NCBI RefSeq assembly: GCF_033115175.1
Contig: NC_084840.1
Location: 79,065,179-79,129,178 of the forward strand
Direction: 5' to 3'
Source: Lepus europaeus
Taxonomy: Eukaryota > Chordata > Mammalia > Lagomorpha > Leporidae
DNA length: 64,000 nucleotides
Each line of letters begins with the position of its first letter. Positions within the stretch are counted from its first letter, which is position 1. The notes below the pieces were generated by a model, which saw only the letters and a list, made by a program, of their open reading frames with translations, had not been told where the DNA came from and made no database searches. Shown in pieces: positions 34,201 through 44,900 of the stretch. The translations under genes and the position numbers were made by a program.

Positions 34201-35723
34201 TACTACTTCTTCTGCGATTCGCGCTGCCTTTGAAGAACTTGAGCCAGATTTCAGGGCACTTCTCATGCCTCTCCACAGAAGCCTTAGGACCTCAGTAAAT
34301 GTCAAACAATTAACACAAAGGTAACATTTTCTCTCTGAGCAATAGTCAGAGCACTTCAGACTTTAAAAACTGCGGCTGGTAATTTTTCTGAAATGTTCTG
34401 TATCAATAAAAATTCCCTTTAATATTTTCAACAGGTAACATTTGGCATTTGGATTCAGTAAAAAATTAAATTTCTCTTGAGTTTTGAAAAACATCCACTT
34501 TTTGCTATAGAACTGGACATGACTTCTAATAAACACTATTTAGAATAGAACTGACTGAATTACTTCAAGTAAAACTAACTTTAACCTATAAACCTTCACA
34601 CTTCTAAAGCAAGGACGTTTATTTTACTTTAGCATGACTTTCAAGCACCCTGGTTTAATTTCAGAGAACCTGAAGTTGTGGCTTGTGAGGTATTTAATGA
34701 CAGCTGGTTTGATGCGAGCAACTCCTCCCTGGCTGTGGTTTCCTCTCCCTGTGATCACAGAAAGATAAGGCTTCCCGCCGCTCTGCTTGCATTCTTCAGT
34801 TTTCTGCTGTAAAACTGTCATCAAGTATTCTATCGCCTCCTCCACATGCAGGCCATGGAGGTCTAGAACATTCTGTGGCAGCAGGGAGGCATTGACTTTC
34901 TCAAAGATCTCCACAGCGGCGAGATGATTGGCTTCTTTCATCTTCCGCTCATGAAGACTACCCTGCTGGGCATAAAAAGTGGCGACATTTTTCTTCCCCA
35001 TCCGATAGGCCTCCTTGGCTTTGCTGTAGCACTCTGTCCTCTTCTGCTGGTGCAGGAAAGCCTCTGCCCGGTAGTCATCATACTCTGGATACTCAAAGTC
35101 CTGGAAAGATGGTTCACTGGGTATATCTTCAGTCTCTTTGGGTTTCTTTACCTTTTTCTCTTTACACTTCTGTGTAGTACTTTGTTCATTCTGGTGAACA
35201 AACTCCTGTGCTACAACTGTTTTCACAGGATCTCCTTCAAGAACACAGTTTAGGAATTGCACGGTATGTTCTAATGAATAGTTGTGGTCCTTGAAAATGT
35301 CCACCAGAAAGTTTTGGTTAAAGGCTGGAAATATCTTAAAGAGCTGCTTCTCCTTTAGCTTAGTGGCACAATCTTTCTCAAAGATAAATGTCTCCCTTTT
35401 CAAGTCGTGTTTTTCCTGTAAGGCAATCTCTTCTGACATTATTTCTCTAAGTGACACTTTTTTGGTTTGAGTATTCCAATGATCCAGTAAGGGTAACATT
35501 TCAGGAGCCGCTAAAGTCTTCAGCAATTTTTTGCCTGTTCTCTGAGATGATTTTTGCTCAGGATTATCAAGACCAATTTGTCCAACCAGGGAAGGATCTC
35601 GCATTAACCTGCCAGAGGATACCTCTTCTTGTCTTTGTCGCTCCATGACAGATTCTTTCCATTTCTCGTGAATCACTTTAGCCAGATTCAGATCTATGTG
35701 AACCACACAATCCTCAACTGTTA
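31293..35723 (-). mobile_element. N4BP2: Retrocopy of N4BP2 mRNA (5'-truncated), with TSD and poly(A)
   Basis: A processed cDNA of the last part of N4BP2 mRNA was inserted on the minus strand. Reading downward, a coding part at 35723-34624 is followed by a 3' UTR of about 3.3 kb, an AATAAA (complement at 31313-31318), and a 9-A tail (T run 31293-31301). A perfect 14-bp duplication (gatttccaactttt) sits at 31283-31296 and 35724-35737. Three domains in one uninterrupted exon, a poly(A) tail and a TSD show that this is retroposed and not the native gene. No gene other than N4BP2 sequence was seen in the long 3' UTR. Confidence 0.92.
34624..35706 (-). CDS. N4BP2-derived open frame: CUE + DUF1771 + Smr domains (retrocopy)
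   Basis: The parent N4BP2 is a large (about 1,770-residue) NEDD4- and BCL3-binding protein with a 5'-polynucleotide kinase domain and a C-terminal Smr nuclease-type domain. This retrocopy keeps only the C-terminal fifth. The frame is open from the insertion edge (35723) to the natural stop at 34624, with no break. Visible are a CUE-like segment (FPAFNQNFLVDIFKDHNYSL), a lysine-rich linker, DUF1771 (about residues 211-280: YDDYRAEAFLHQQKRTECY, then KAKEAYRMGKKN), and Smr with its LDLHGLHVEEA and ITGRGNHSQGG motifs, ending in CLKVMLK. The listed edge begins with a GTG; the first in-frame ATG is at 35644-35646, giving 340 residues. Whether it is transcribed or translated cannot be told. It may be a young pseudogene or a retrogene. 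Confidence 0.7.
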   Translation of the reverse strand: MVHIDLNLAKVIHEKWKESVMERQRQEEVSSGRLMRDPSLVGQIGLDNPEQKSSQRTGKKLLKTLAAPEMLPLLDHWNTQTKKVSLREIMSEEIALQEKHDLKRETFIFEKDCATKLKEKQLFKIFPAFNQNFLVDIFKDHNYSLEHTVQFLNCVLEGDPVKTVVAQEFVHQNEQSTTQKCKEKKVKKPKETEDIPSEPSFQDFEYPEYDDYRAEAFLHQQKRTECYSKAKEAYRMGKKNVATFYAQQGSLHERKMKEANHLAAVEIFEKVNASLLPQNVLDLHGLHVEEAIEYLMTVLQQKTEECKQSGGKPYLSVITGRGNHSQGGVARIKPAVIKYLTSHNFRFSEIKPGCLKVMLK

Positions 35724-35737
35724 GATTTCCAACTTTT

Positions 35738-36000
35738 AAAAATTCGAGAAGGAGAGAGAGAAAAAGGTAGGTAGTTCACTCTGCAAATGCCTGCAATGGG
35801 CTGAAGCCGGGAGTCAGGAGCTCAATCCAGGTCTAACCTGGGTGGCAGTAACTCAACTACTTGGACCATGACTGCTACCTCCTAGCAAGAAGTTGGAGTC
35901 CGGAGCCAGATCCAGGAATACAAACTCAAGTACTCTACTATGGGTCCTAGGTTTTTTAAATGGCATCTTATACCACTAGGCTAAAACACCTGCCCTGCTC
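35738..36000 (-). repeat. Old CSINE-like SINE, antisense
   Basis: The segment has antisense SINE landmarks (GA-rich start, 'aggagctcaatccaggtctaacctgggtggcagtaactcaactacttggaccat', 'ttataccactaggctaaaacacctgccc'). It is strongly diverged. The N4BP2 retrocopy inserted at its A/T-rich edge. Confidence 0.65.
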
Positions 36001-36410
36001 CAATTTACTAATTTAAATGACTAGATTTTACTCTTCCCTGAGCTGTTTCGTATTTCAGATAAGAAAACTTGGCTTACGATAATTTTTATTAAAATACAGT
36101 TTAATCTCAAAAACACATCTTTAACATCAATTTTTTTTAGTTTGTTATTACTGCTTATATTTTTAAAAATTTCTAACACCTATATTAAGTGAACAGTATT
36201 TTTCACTGGTCTTTACTTGCTACTAGCACTAAACAACAAAAAGGATTACAGTAGGACCAATTGGCCAAGTGGTTCTAGCTTGAATCTGACCTGAATAACC
36301 AATGCACTATGAAAAGCATGTACTGTGCTCTATAAAGGTTGTTTTATAGCCCGATAGGTTTTATGTACATTTTACAATGTGAATCTAAGGAAAGTTTTAA
36401 AAGTTACTTG
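36001..36410. other. Unrecognised AT-rich sequence
   Basis: No gene or repeat recognised. Confidence 0.4.
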
Positions 36411-36752
36411 AGGAGCCGGTGCTGTGGTGTAGTGGGTAAAGCTGCCAACTGCAGTGCTGGCATCCCATAGGGGTGCCAGTTCAAGTCCCAGCTGCTCACT
36501 TCTGATCCAGATCTCTGTGATGGCCTGGGAAAGCAGTAGAAGATGACCCAAGTTTTTGGGCTCCTGCACCTGCATGGGAAGACCTGGAGGAAGCTCCTGG
36601 CTCCTGGCTTCAGATCAGCACAGTTCTGGCCATTGCAGCCAATTGGGGAATGAATCAGCAGATGGAAGACCTCTCTCTCTCTCTCACTCTCTCTCTGCCT
36701 CTCCTCTGTGAAACTCTTTCAAAAAATAAATAAATCTTTAAAAAATTTTCCT
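36411..36752 (+). repeat. CSINE, sense
   Basis: Complete CSINE from 'aggagccggtgctgtggtgtag' to the CT-rich tract and '(a)aaataaataaatc' tail. Confidence 0.93.
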
Positions 36753-38156
36753 TGATATTTTATGCTGCTATACCAAGGAATATTTTATACTAATTATATA
36801 CATAATTGGGGGAAAATATATATTAAAGACAAACTCCCCTGTCTTTTCAGGTAAATAGAAATTAGAGCAGCAGCAACTGAAGAAGTTACACAATATCTTG
36901 AAAGTAGATTCCAGTCTTCACTAGAATATGAGTAGCGGTAGGTCTGATCTTTTTCCTGTATTTTTTTTTCTTCTTGCATATTTACTTTTTTCTCCCTGGG
37001 AGTTAGGCCTTCAAGATGAACCCTTGTCTGTTCTCATGAGCAAGAAAGGCTTTCCTCAGCCACCCTGTCCCCTGGAGCCTTGGCAACATGGTTCTGGCAT
37101 CAACTTTATGCTCGCCCGTTACCCTTCCTTCCTATAAACCTCGGGGACATCTCTTGGTGCCTTTCCACAGAAAGAGCTCCTACACCTCCTACAGTACACC
37201 ACTGGGTAATTTCCAACAGGTTTTAGCATTACAGTATGTGGAGTAAGAAGACAGCTGACATGAAATACACTGTTTTCAGAACAACTGATAACTGGTCACA
37301 TTGGCCTTTTCCTACAGCTAAAAGGGGCTGAGAGATGAATACAGACAAACTTTACCCCCCATCCTGTGAAAGGGGATTATTGGTCATCAAATCTTGCTGG
37401 CCAAAAACCTTCCTTGGGTTTGTGATATGCTGGGAAAGAAAAAAAACACAATGATCAGAGACTCTGACCCATAGAATATACACAAGAAAACAATTACATC
37501 AATTAAATTTACTATTTATTTACTATTTCTTTAATGTTACTATACCATGCTCTTAATTCTTTAATTCTACTTATCCACTGACTTTTATCTTGAGGAAGAA
37601 CACAAAGAAATAGTTGTCAAGAAAAAAGTAAAATCTTCATAAAAATCATAATGAAATGTGAAAGTAGGCCAAACTCAATCACCTAAAAATTGAAAAGAGT
37701 ATGATATTTATGGTGTCTCATATTCATATCATCAATCTTATTCCCAATAATTTATATTTCAGGATATTTAATAAATACATTATTACAAGATGCAAGAAAT
37801 GAGCAATCACGGGCCAAAACGCAAGCTACATTACTAAATGGATTCAAAACCCTCTCCATATTTATATTAATAAAAGAAAAATTTACTGAGGTTTGAATTA
37901 TAGTTGAGTATGATTCCTATCTTAATTGAAGTGGCAGGGGTTATTAAGCATAACTATGTGTAGGCTCTGTTTTAAAACAAACAGGTAAAGAGTAGAGGAA
38001 AACAGTGTGAGGACAGAGGTCACAGTCTGCAAGGTGATGTGATTCCTCTTACAACAATAAAAATGTAATTTATAACTGGATATCAACTTAGAAAACAAGC
38101 ATTCTTAAAAAGACAAATCTGATTTAATTTATTTAATAAAACATTAAAATAAATCT
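36753..38156. other. Unrecognised unique sequence
   Basis: No gene or repeat was recognised in 1.4 kb. A GC-richer patch at 37000-37190 has no open frame with recognisable features. Confidence 0.4.
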
Positions 38157-38175
38157 GGATTTGTGTTTATTTTTT

Positions 38176-39293
38176 TTCATTTATTAAACTTTTATTTAAT
38201 GAATACAAATTTCCAAAGTACAGCTTATGGGTTACAATGGATTTCCCCCTCCCATAACTTCCCTCCCACCCATAACCCTCCCCTTTCCCGATCCCTCTCC
38301 CCTTCCATTCACATCAAGATTCATTTTCAATTATCTTTATATACAGAAGATCAGTTTAGTATATATTAAGTGAAGATTTCAACAGTTTGCCCCCATATAG
38401 CAACACAAAGTGAAAAAAATACTCTTGGAGTACTAGTTATAGCATTAAATAACAGTGTACAGCACATTAAAGACAGAGATCCTACATAATATTTAAAAAA
38501 ATTAATTAATTTTCTATGCCATTTCCAATTTAACACCAGGGTTGTTTTTTTTTTTTTTTCATTTCCAATTATCTTTATATACAGAAGATCGATTCGGTAT
38601 ATAATTAGTAAAGATCTCATCAGTTTGTACCCACACAGAAACACAAAATGTAAAAATACTGTTTCAGTACTAGTTATAGCATCACTGCACATTAGACAAC
38701 ACATTAAGGACAGATCCCACATGGGATGTAAGTACACAATGACTCCTGTTACTGACTTAACAATTTGACACTCCTGTTCATGGCGTCAGTAATCTCCCTA
38801 AGCTCTAGTCATGAGTTGCCAGGGCTATGGAAGCCTTTAGAGTTCGCTGACTTTGATCTTATTCTGATAGGGTCATAGTCAAAGTGGAAGTTCTCTCTTC
38901 CCTTCAGAGAAAGGTAAGATGGAGGAATCTGGAAAACATCATGAATTAAGCCAGTCCCAAAGAGACAAATATCATTTGTTTTCCCTGATCGGTGACTACT
39001 GAGCACCAAACAGGAAACCTGTTGAAGTGAAATGGACACTATAAGAAACAATGACCTGATCAGCTCTTGTCCTGACTCTAGATGTACAATGTAATACTTT
39101 ATCCCTTTTAGTATTTGTTGTTGTTGTTTTTGTTGTTCTAGTACTAGTGGTTGAACTCTGTAATTAACACACAATTATTCTTAGGTGTTTAAATTTAAAC
39201 TGAAAAGTGATCCCTGTTAAATATAAAAGTGGAAAAAGAGAGGGAGGAGATGTATAATTTGAGACATGCTCAATCGGACTTGCCCCAAATGGT
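38176..39293. mobile_element. 5'-truncated L1 with twin-priming inversion
   Basis: Two L1 blocks of opposite orientation form one insertion. Positions 38176-38920 are the minus-strand 3' UTR with tail, and include the duplicated 3' UTR unit. Positions about 38921-39293 are plus-strand sequence from the end of ORF2 ('agatggaggaatctggaaaacatcat') and the proximal 3' UTR. A 19-bp duplication with two mismatches flanks the whole (38157-38175 and 39294-39312). An inverted 5' half inside a single TSD is the classic product of twin priming during L1 insertion. Confidence 0.9.
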
Positions 39294-39312
39294 GGATTTG
39301 CATTTATTTTTT

Positions 39313-40372
39313 GCAAATGAATACTAAAAGTTAAACAACAGGGAACAGAGGGGTATACAAATATTTGTATACAAATATTCTAGCAGCAGGTCTCCTGCCT
39401 TTTAGTACCTGTATACAACAGAAGAAAAATGCATTTTAATTATTAAATCTAAATTATTAAATCTAAAATTGTCTCAGCATTTCATTCTGTCTTTACTTGC
39501 ACAGACACAGTATGCTTAATTTATGCAGATAATCCTAAAAACTTTCAGTAGAAGTCACTTTAGAAACCAGTCTAAATCCCAAGTAATTCATTTTTGGAGA
39601 ACAAAAGGGGGTACTATTTCAAAGCAATTAAAAAATAGCTGCTGATTATCATTACCAGTTTTGATAACCAAAGGTTCTTCCCTTCCAAAGACACTAACCC
39701 AATTTCCTTCTATTTCTCCTTGTTGCCTTGACTTTGTGCTTTTAAGTGAAAGAATTGTGAAAAATTCTTCCGATCCTCTGTTTATGGAAAGAAAAGAGAG
39801 GATGACTAGATGATGGCACTTGATACAGTAAGAACCTGGAAGCTAATTGCCCCCTCCCTTTCCTGCCTAACTCAAGAGTTTCTGCAAACATTTTTGGAGA
39901 ACATAAAAGTGTTGCTCTGATTTTTGCATCATCCAAAGAAGAAAAGATGGTTATTTCAAATAATTGCTTTATCATCACCAGTTACTCAGGACTAAAGGTG
40001 GTTCAATCTCATTAGTAAATGTCCTATAAAAGATAAACATGAATGGCCAACTGACTAGGAGTGAAGTCTCTTGGAAAATTCACTTATCCCATTCATGGGT
40101 AATCTTCCAGGGCATCAGGTAATGTGTTGATCTATTGCAATCACAAACTGTAAATAAATATTTTCTTCTTACCTTACAGCAAATGCTGCAAAACCCGCTG
40201 CTTCTCAGCTGCCCATTAATCCCCTTCTGCCCTTGTTGCCAAGTAATTGTAGTTTACAAGTAGTTCTTCCCATTCTTTCCTACAGCAAAGAAACCAAAGC
40301 ATGGCAATCCCTTTTTTAGAATTCTTCTGCTTAGAGAGGAATGCTACAGGAAATTAATTTTAAACTAGCCTA
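39313..40372. other. Unrecognised unique sequence
   Basis: No gene or repeat recognised; a short direct repeat 'atacaaatatt' lies at 39356-39379. Confidence 0.4.
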
Positions 40373-40387
40373 AGAAATGCAACTTTT

Positions 40388-40710
40388 TAAAAAATTTATT
40401 TGACAGGTAGAGTTATAGACAGTGATATATATAGAGAGACAGACAGAAAGGTCTTCCTTCCATTGGTTCACCCCCCAAAAGGCTGCTCTGGCTGGCACTG
40501 TGCTGATCCGAAGCCAGGAGCCAGGTGCTTCCTCCTGGTCTCCCTTGTGGGTGCAGGGGCCCAAGCACTTGGGCCATCCTCCACTGCCCTCCTGGGCCAC
40601 AGCAGAGAGCTGGACTTGAAGAGGAGCAACTGGGATTAGAACCTGATGCCCATATGGGATGCTGGCACCACAGGTGCAGGATTAACCAAGTGAGCCATGG
40701 CGCTGGCCCC
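40388..40710 (-). repeat. CSINE, antisense, with TSD
   Basis: Complete antisense CSINE ending 'agccatggcgctggcccc'. A perfect 15-bp duplication (agaaatgcaactttt) flanks it at 40373-40387 and 40711-40725. Confidence 0.95.
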
Positions 40711-40725
40711 AGAAATGCAACTTTT

Positions 40726-41104
40726 AAAACAGGTATATTTAGTTGTGTACTATTTCTGAATGCATGGCTGTCTTTTGGACACAGTTCTTCTGTAGATTTA
40801 ATGAATATGTAGATAGCTATTATTATGCCAGCAACTGAAATTCATAATGTCTAAGAAGGCTATTCCATCTCCACTAAAATGCTGGTAGTGCAGTTCAGTG
40901 AATAAACAAAAAATAATAATATAAATACTTGACTCCAAATAAATACTTGACTGCCAAAGACATTTTCTCAAATGATATACACAAAAAGGGGAATTGTTGA
41001 TTACACTGATTTCTCACATGCAATATTCATGTAGATAAACTTGTTTCTCTTTCATATTAGGCTGGGCAGTTAAGTATAATAAGACTACTTTATTTAGCTG
41101 TTAA
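40726..41104. other. Unrecognised unique sequence
   Basis: No gene or repeat recognised. Confidence 0.4.
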
Positions 41105-41114
41105 TACTATTCAC

Positions 41115-41449
41115 TATATTGGCTGGCGCTGTGGCTTAACAGGCTAATCCTCCACCTTTCGGCGCCGGCACACCGAGTTCTAGTCCCGGTTGGGGCGCTG
41201 GATTCTATCCCGGTTGCCCCTCTTCCAGGCCAGCTCTCTGCTATGGCCCGGGAAGGCAGTGGAGGATGGCCCAAGTGCTTGGGCCCTGCACCCCATGGGA
41301 GACCAGGAGAAACACCTGGCTTCTGGCTTCGGATTAGCGTGATGCACCGGCTGCGGCGGCCATTGGAGGGTGAACCAATGGCAAAAAGGAAGACCTTTCT
41401 CTCTGTCTCTCTCTCTCACTATCCACTCTGCCTGTCAAAAAAAAAAAAA
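41115..41449 (+). repeat. CSINE (younger subtype), sense, with TSD
   Basis: A CSINE with the younger head ('ggctggcgctgtggcttaacaggctaat') and a 'ctgcctgtc' poly(A) tail, flanked by a perfect 10-bp duplication (tactattcac) at 41105-41114 and 41450-41459. Confidence 0.95.
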
Positions 41450-41459
41450 TACTATTCAC

Positions 41460-41816
41460 CATTGAAATCTCTGCAACTTCTTTCTAAATAATCAGTTTTA
41501 AAATTTTAACAGGTACAGGAAAATTTGGAAAAAACAACAACAAAAAATTAAAAAGCCTCACTGTAAAAAACTGTTAAAAGCAAGCTTGAATACCTTGCAG
41601 TACCTATGGCTGAGTAGATAAACAACTGAAATATGCCTCCCAGGCATGCAGACACCAGGGGCCTAACACCTGTGCCTCATTATTATAGAAGTAAATCTGC
41701 TCTATTGGGAAACAACTGGAAATTAATTGTTCCAAACCATTTACTGAGTTTGATTAAAGGAATTAGACCTATATTCCCTGCATTTTGCATCAACCAAACA
41801 TTAACAATCATTTTTT
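41460..41816. other. Unrecognised unique sequence
   Basis: No gene or repeat recognised. Confidence 0.4.
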
Positions 41817-42140
41817 GGGGCCAGCGCTGTGGTGCAGAGGGTTAGCACCCTGGCCTGAAGTGCCAGCATACCATATGGGTGCCAGTTCAAGACCCAGCTG
41901 CTCCACTTCCAATTCAGCTCTCTGCTATGGCCTGGGAAAGCTGTAGAAGATGGCCCAAGTCCTTGGGCCCTGCACCCACATGGGAGACTATGAGAAGCAC
42001 CTGGCTCCTGGCTTCGGATCAGCACAGTGTGCCGGCCGCAGCGGCCATTGGAGAGTGAACCAATGGTAAAGGAAGAACTTTCTCTCTGTCTCTCTCTGTC
42101 CACTCTGCCTGTCCAAAAAAAAAAAAAAACAAAAAACAAA
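41817..42140 (+). repeat. CSINE, sense
   Basis: Complete CSINE from 'ggggccagcgctgtggtgcagagg' to 'ctctgcctgtcc' and a long A-rich tail. Confidence 0.94.
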
Positions 42141-42520
42141 AAACAGTGACGGCAAGTAAGATCAGCTTTATGAATTTCCTCTCAAATTCCTTAATGTCAC
42201 AAATAAACCTATAATTTAAAATTGATCATCAATGCTGAAGCCCTGGCAACAACATCTTGAGAGGCTTGCTGAAAGGAAAGCCACTGTAACCTTAGCCATC
42301 CTATATACATGTGCATGCAGTCATTACCTTCCAGACCCTATCATCTGAGGAAAAGGCAATCTTGCATACTAGGCTGACAGCCATGAATATGACCAACTGA
42401 ACACTTGAAGCTCAAAATTCTGACCACGGGAAAGATACATCTTTCCCCAACGTGCTCCAGAAGTGCAACTGAAGTAAAAACAAATTGCTAAATTTTGTCT
42501 TATATAAAAATGTATATATA
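42141..42520. other. Unrecognised unique sequence
   Basis: No gene or repeat recognised. Confidence 0.4.
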
Positions 42521-42835
42521 AGAGTACTTCAAAAAGTTCATGGAAAATAGTATTTATTTAGGGACCGGTGTGGCGTAGCAGGTACAGCTGCCACCTCGAC
42601 ATGGGCATCCCGTATAGGAGCTGGTTCATGTCCTGGCTGCTCCACTTCCAATTCATATCCCTGCTAATGTGCCTGGGAAAGCAGCAGAGGATGGCCCAAG
42701 TACTTGGGCCCCTGTACCCATGTGGGGGACCAGGAAGAAGCTCCTGGCTCCTGGCTTCAGCCTGGTACAACAATGGACATTGCAACCATCTGGGAAGTGA
42801 ACCAGTAGATGGAAGATTCTCTCTCTCTCTCTCTC

Positions 42836-42875
<40 letters not shown>

Positions 42876-43020
42876 CAACTGTTTCAAATAAGTAAAAAAG
42901 TAAATAAATAAATAATTCTTTTTGTTTTAAAAGGACAAGTTTATTTCAGTACAAACATTTCAAAATTCATACATAGTTCTTTCTTAAGACACATTTTTTC
43001 ATGAATTTTTTTGAATACTC
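42521..43020. mobile_element. Mariner-like inverted-repeat DNA element (MITE) split by a CSINE
   Basis: Imperfect terminal inverted repeats of about 30 bp face each other: 'agagtacttcaaaaagttca' onward at 42521-42550 and its near complement, ending 'ttcatgaatttttttgaata' then 'ctc', at 42991-43020. Leaving out the CSINE at 42556-42910, the element is about 145 bp and has no coding capacity. The repeat type resembles mammalian mariner/Tc1-derived miniature elements; the exact family is not certain. Confidence 0.7.
42556..42910 (+). repeat. CSINE nested in the inverted-repeat element
   Basis: An older-type CSINE from 'agggaccggtgtggcgtagcagg' with a long CT run (42821-42874) and 'aagtaaataaataaataa' tail. 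It lies inside the MITE, so it inserted later. Confidence 0.9.
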
Positions 43021-43807
43021 ACAATAGAGGTATGTGGAGAGAAGGAGTGTGTGGGTGGGAGGGAGGGAAGAAGAGAGAGAGCACAAATAAATAGCAAAAC
43101 TCTAACTATGATGTAATTAAAATGTCAAAAATTCTATTTATGAAAAAAATTTTTTACATAAATCACCTCTAACCTCTACAATAACCCTCTGAGTGAGTGT
43201 TTTTAATTTTCCTTTCCAAATGAGGAAACTAAGGTTCAGAAAAAAACTAAATAACTGCTGGAGAGAAAAAAGGAATGTGAATTAGGAAACACACCTCCCT
43301 GGAATAAGCTGGAAGACAAGAGACACTAAAAGGACACATGATACTCCAGATATTATAGGCAAAATTGCTTCTAGCAACAAGGCGAGTTTGAAATCTGTTT
43401 TTTTCCCAAATTTTTCATTTTTGAGTACCACAATTAAGGACATAGAGATAAGTTTTCACCAGTTGCACTCAGAAGGTAGGTTAACAACAGCTATTGTGAG
43501 GGTTCATAACCTGGGTCATTTAGGCATACAAAAGACTTAAATGGAATAGTTTAGAGGCATGGCCATTGAAGGATTCTTTTTAAAGCCAGGAGTGCCATCT
43601 AGTGGTAACTATTCTACCTTGCAGGCACTGGGTCCCTGAAAATAATCAGCACCCAAGTTGGGAGAGGCACTATGTAGGTATCATTTCTACACTGATGATA
43701 ATGGACCAGAGGCGTCGTGGAACCACTGTGTTGAGAAGGACTCTGAACCTATTCCTGTCCTCAAGAAGGAACACTGTGCCTAACTAAAAACAATGGCCAT
43801 GAGTGTC
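43021..43807. other. Unrecognised unique sequence
   Basis: No gene or repeat recognised. Confidence 0.4.
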
Positions 43808-43812
43808 ATCAT

Positions 43813-44391
43813 TGAAAAACCCGAGGGACCCTTACTCCGGTGTTTGGTGTGCTTTGTGACAAGTGTGGCTAAGAGCTAATTGCAGATTTCTTGCTTCTGT
43901 ACTCATTAGCTTTGCTTGCTAATGCCTAAGGATGAATCTTGTAAAACTAGAAACTAGGGTTTGAAAAACCCGCGTGTGGGAACAAGGAACCAGCACCAGA
44001 TGTCCCTCCCCCAAGATTAGCTGACACTCTGTAAGTTTTGATTCCCCGAGAGTTTCAGTTCTCCGAAAGTTTCGGTTTCCCCAGAAAAGAAACTAATTGT
44101 AACTCCCGCCCGGGGCAACCACTCCCCATCTAAAGGACCCAATGAGTACTCATGGTAACCTTTAAACTAGGCAATCAAGCCAAAGCCCGCGAAATATGTT
44201 AATCTTGTGGTTTTTGCCTTTAAAAGTTGCTTGTAATTGCTGTTCAGCGCTTCTCTTCGCCTCTGGTGATAGGGAGCCCGTTTGTGCAAACGTCTAATAA
44301 AAATCCTCTTGCTCTTGCATCTTCCAGTCTGGAGTTTGGGTCTTTGGGCTACCACCCGAGCACATTGGTTTCCCAAACTTGGGGTCCTTCA
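43813..44391 (+). mobile_element. Solo LTR of a class I (gammaretrovirus-like) ERV
   Basis: A 579-bp element begins TGAAAAACCC and ends GGGTCCTTCA, so its termini are near-perfect inverted repeats with TG...CA ends. A 5-bp duplication (atcat) flanks it at 43808-43812 and 44392-44396. It has a TATA-like 'tttaaaagttgc' near 44220 and an AATAAA at 44296-44301, followed by a GT/T-rich stretch and a 'gtttgggtctttgggct' region typical of gammaretroviral LTR 3' ends. No internal viral sequence adjoins it. It represents a provirus reduced by LTR-LTR recombination. Confidence 0.87.
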
Positions 44392-44396
44392 ATCAT

Positions 44397-44637
44397 TTCT
44401 TAGGGAATCAAACTTTCACAGCAGCAATTGATGCCCTCCCTCTTAAGAATTCCTGCTTAGATAGAGCCACGTCCCGCAATAGTTTTCTCTGACAGGGAAA
44501 TGCACTAGGCCATGCAATGAATACTTATAAATAGTAAGCACATGTAGCTGATGATTACAGAGGAATATCTATTTCTAATTATATTAATGTAATATTTTCC
44601 AAAGATATGAACATAAATTGGTATGAGACTAGAATTG
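44397..44637. other. Short unique stretch
   Basis: Nothing recognised between the solo LTR and the 3' end of the NACC1 pseudogene. Confidence 0.4.
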
Positions 44638-44900
44638 GTTTTTATTATTATTTTGCTGTTACAAAGGCGTTTAGTTTATTCTTGTATCACATATACTCTG
44701 GGGTTCATATTTCCCGACACTGCTCCTCCTTTACAGTAGTTCACATGCAATCTCACCTCCAGGCCCAGGGAGGGGGCGGGGAGGGAGGGCCTTGGCACTT
44801 CACGAGGGCTGGGTATGGGGGCACTTGGCCCTGTGTGAAAAGGGGCTTGGGGGCCCGGGTGTCGGTGGCTGGGGGAGGAGGGGAAATGGAGGTGGGGGAG

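Noticed and set aside
34924-35253. 109-codon plus-strand frame opposite the N4BP2 retrocopy
   Set aside because: Shadow of the minus-strand frame, with no independent features.
34624-35706. Native last exon of N4BP2
   Set aside because: The 14-bp TSD, poly(A) tail and three domains in one uninterrupted block point to a retrocopy. The native gene should have introns in this region.
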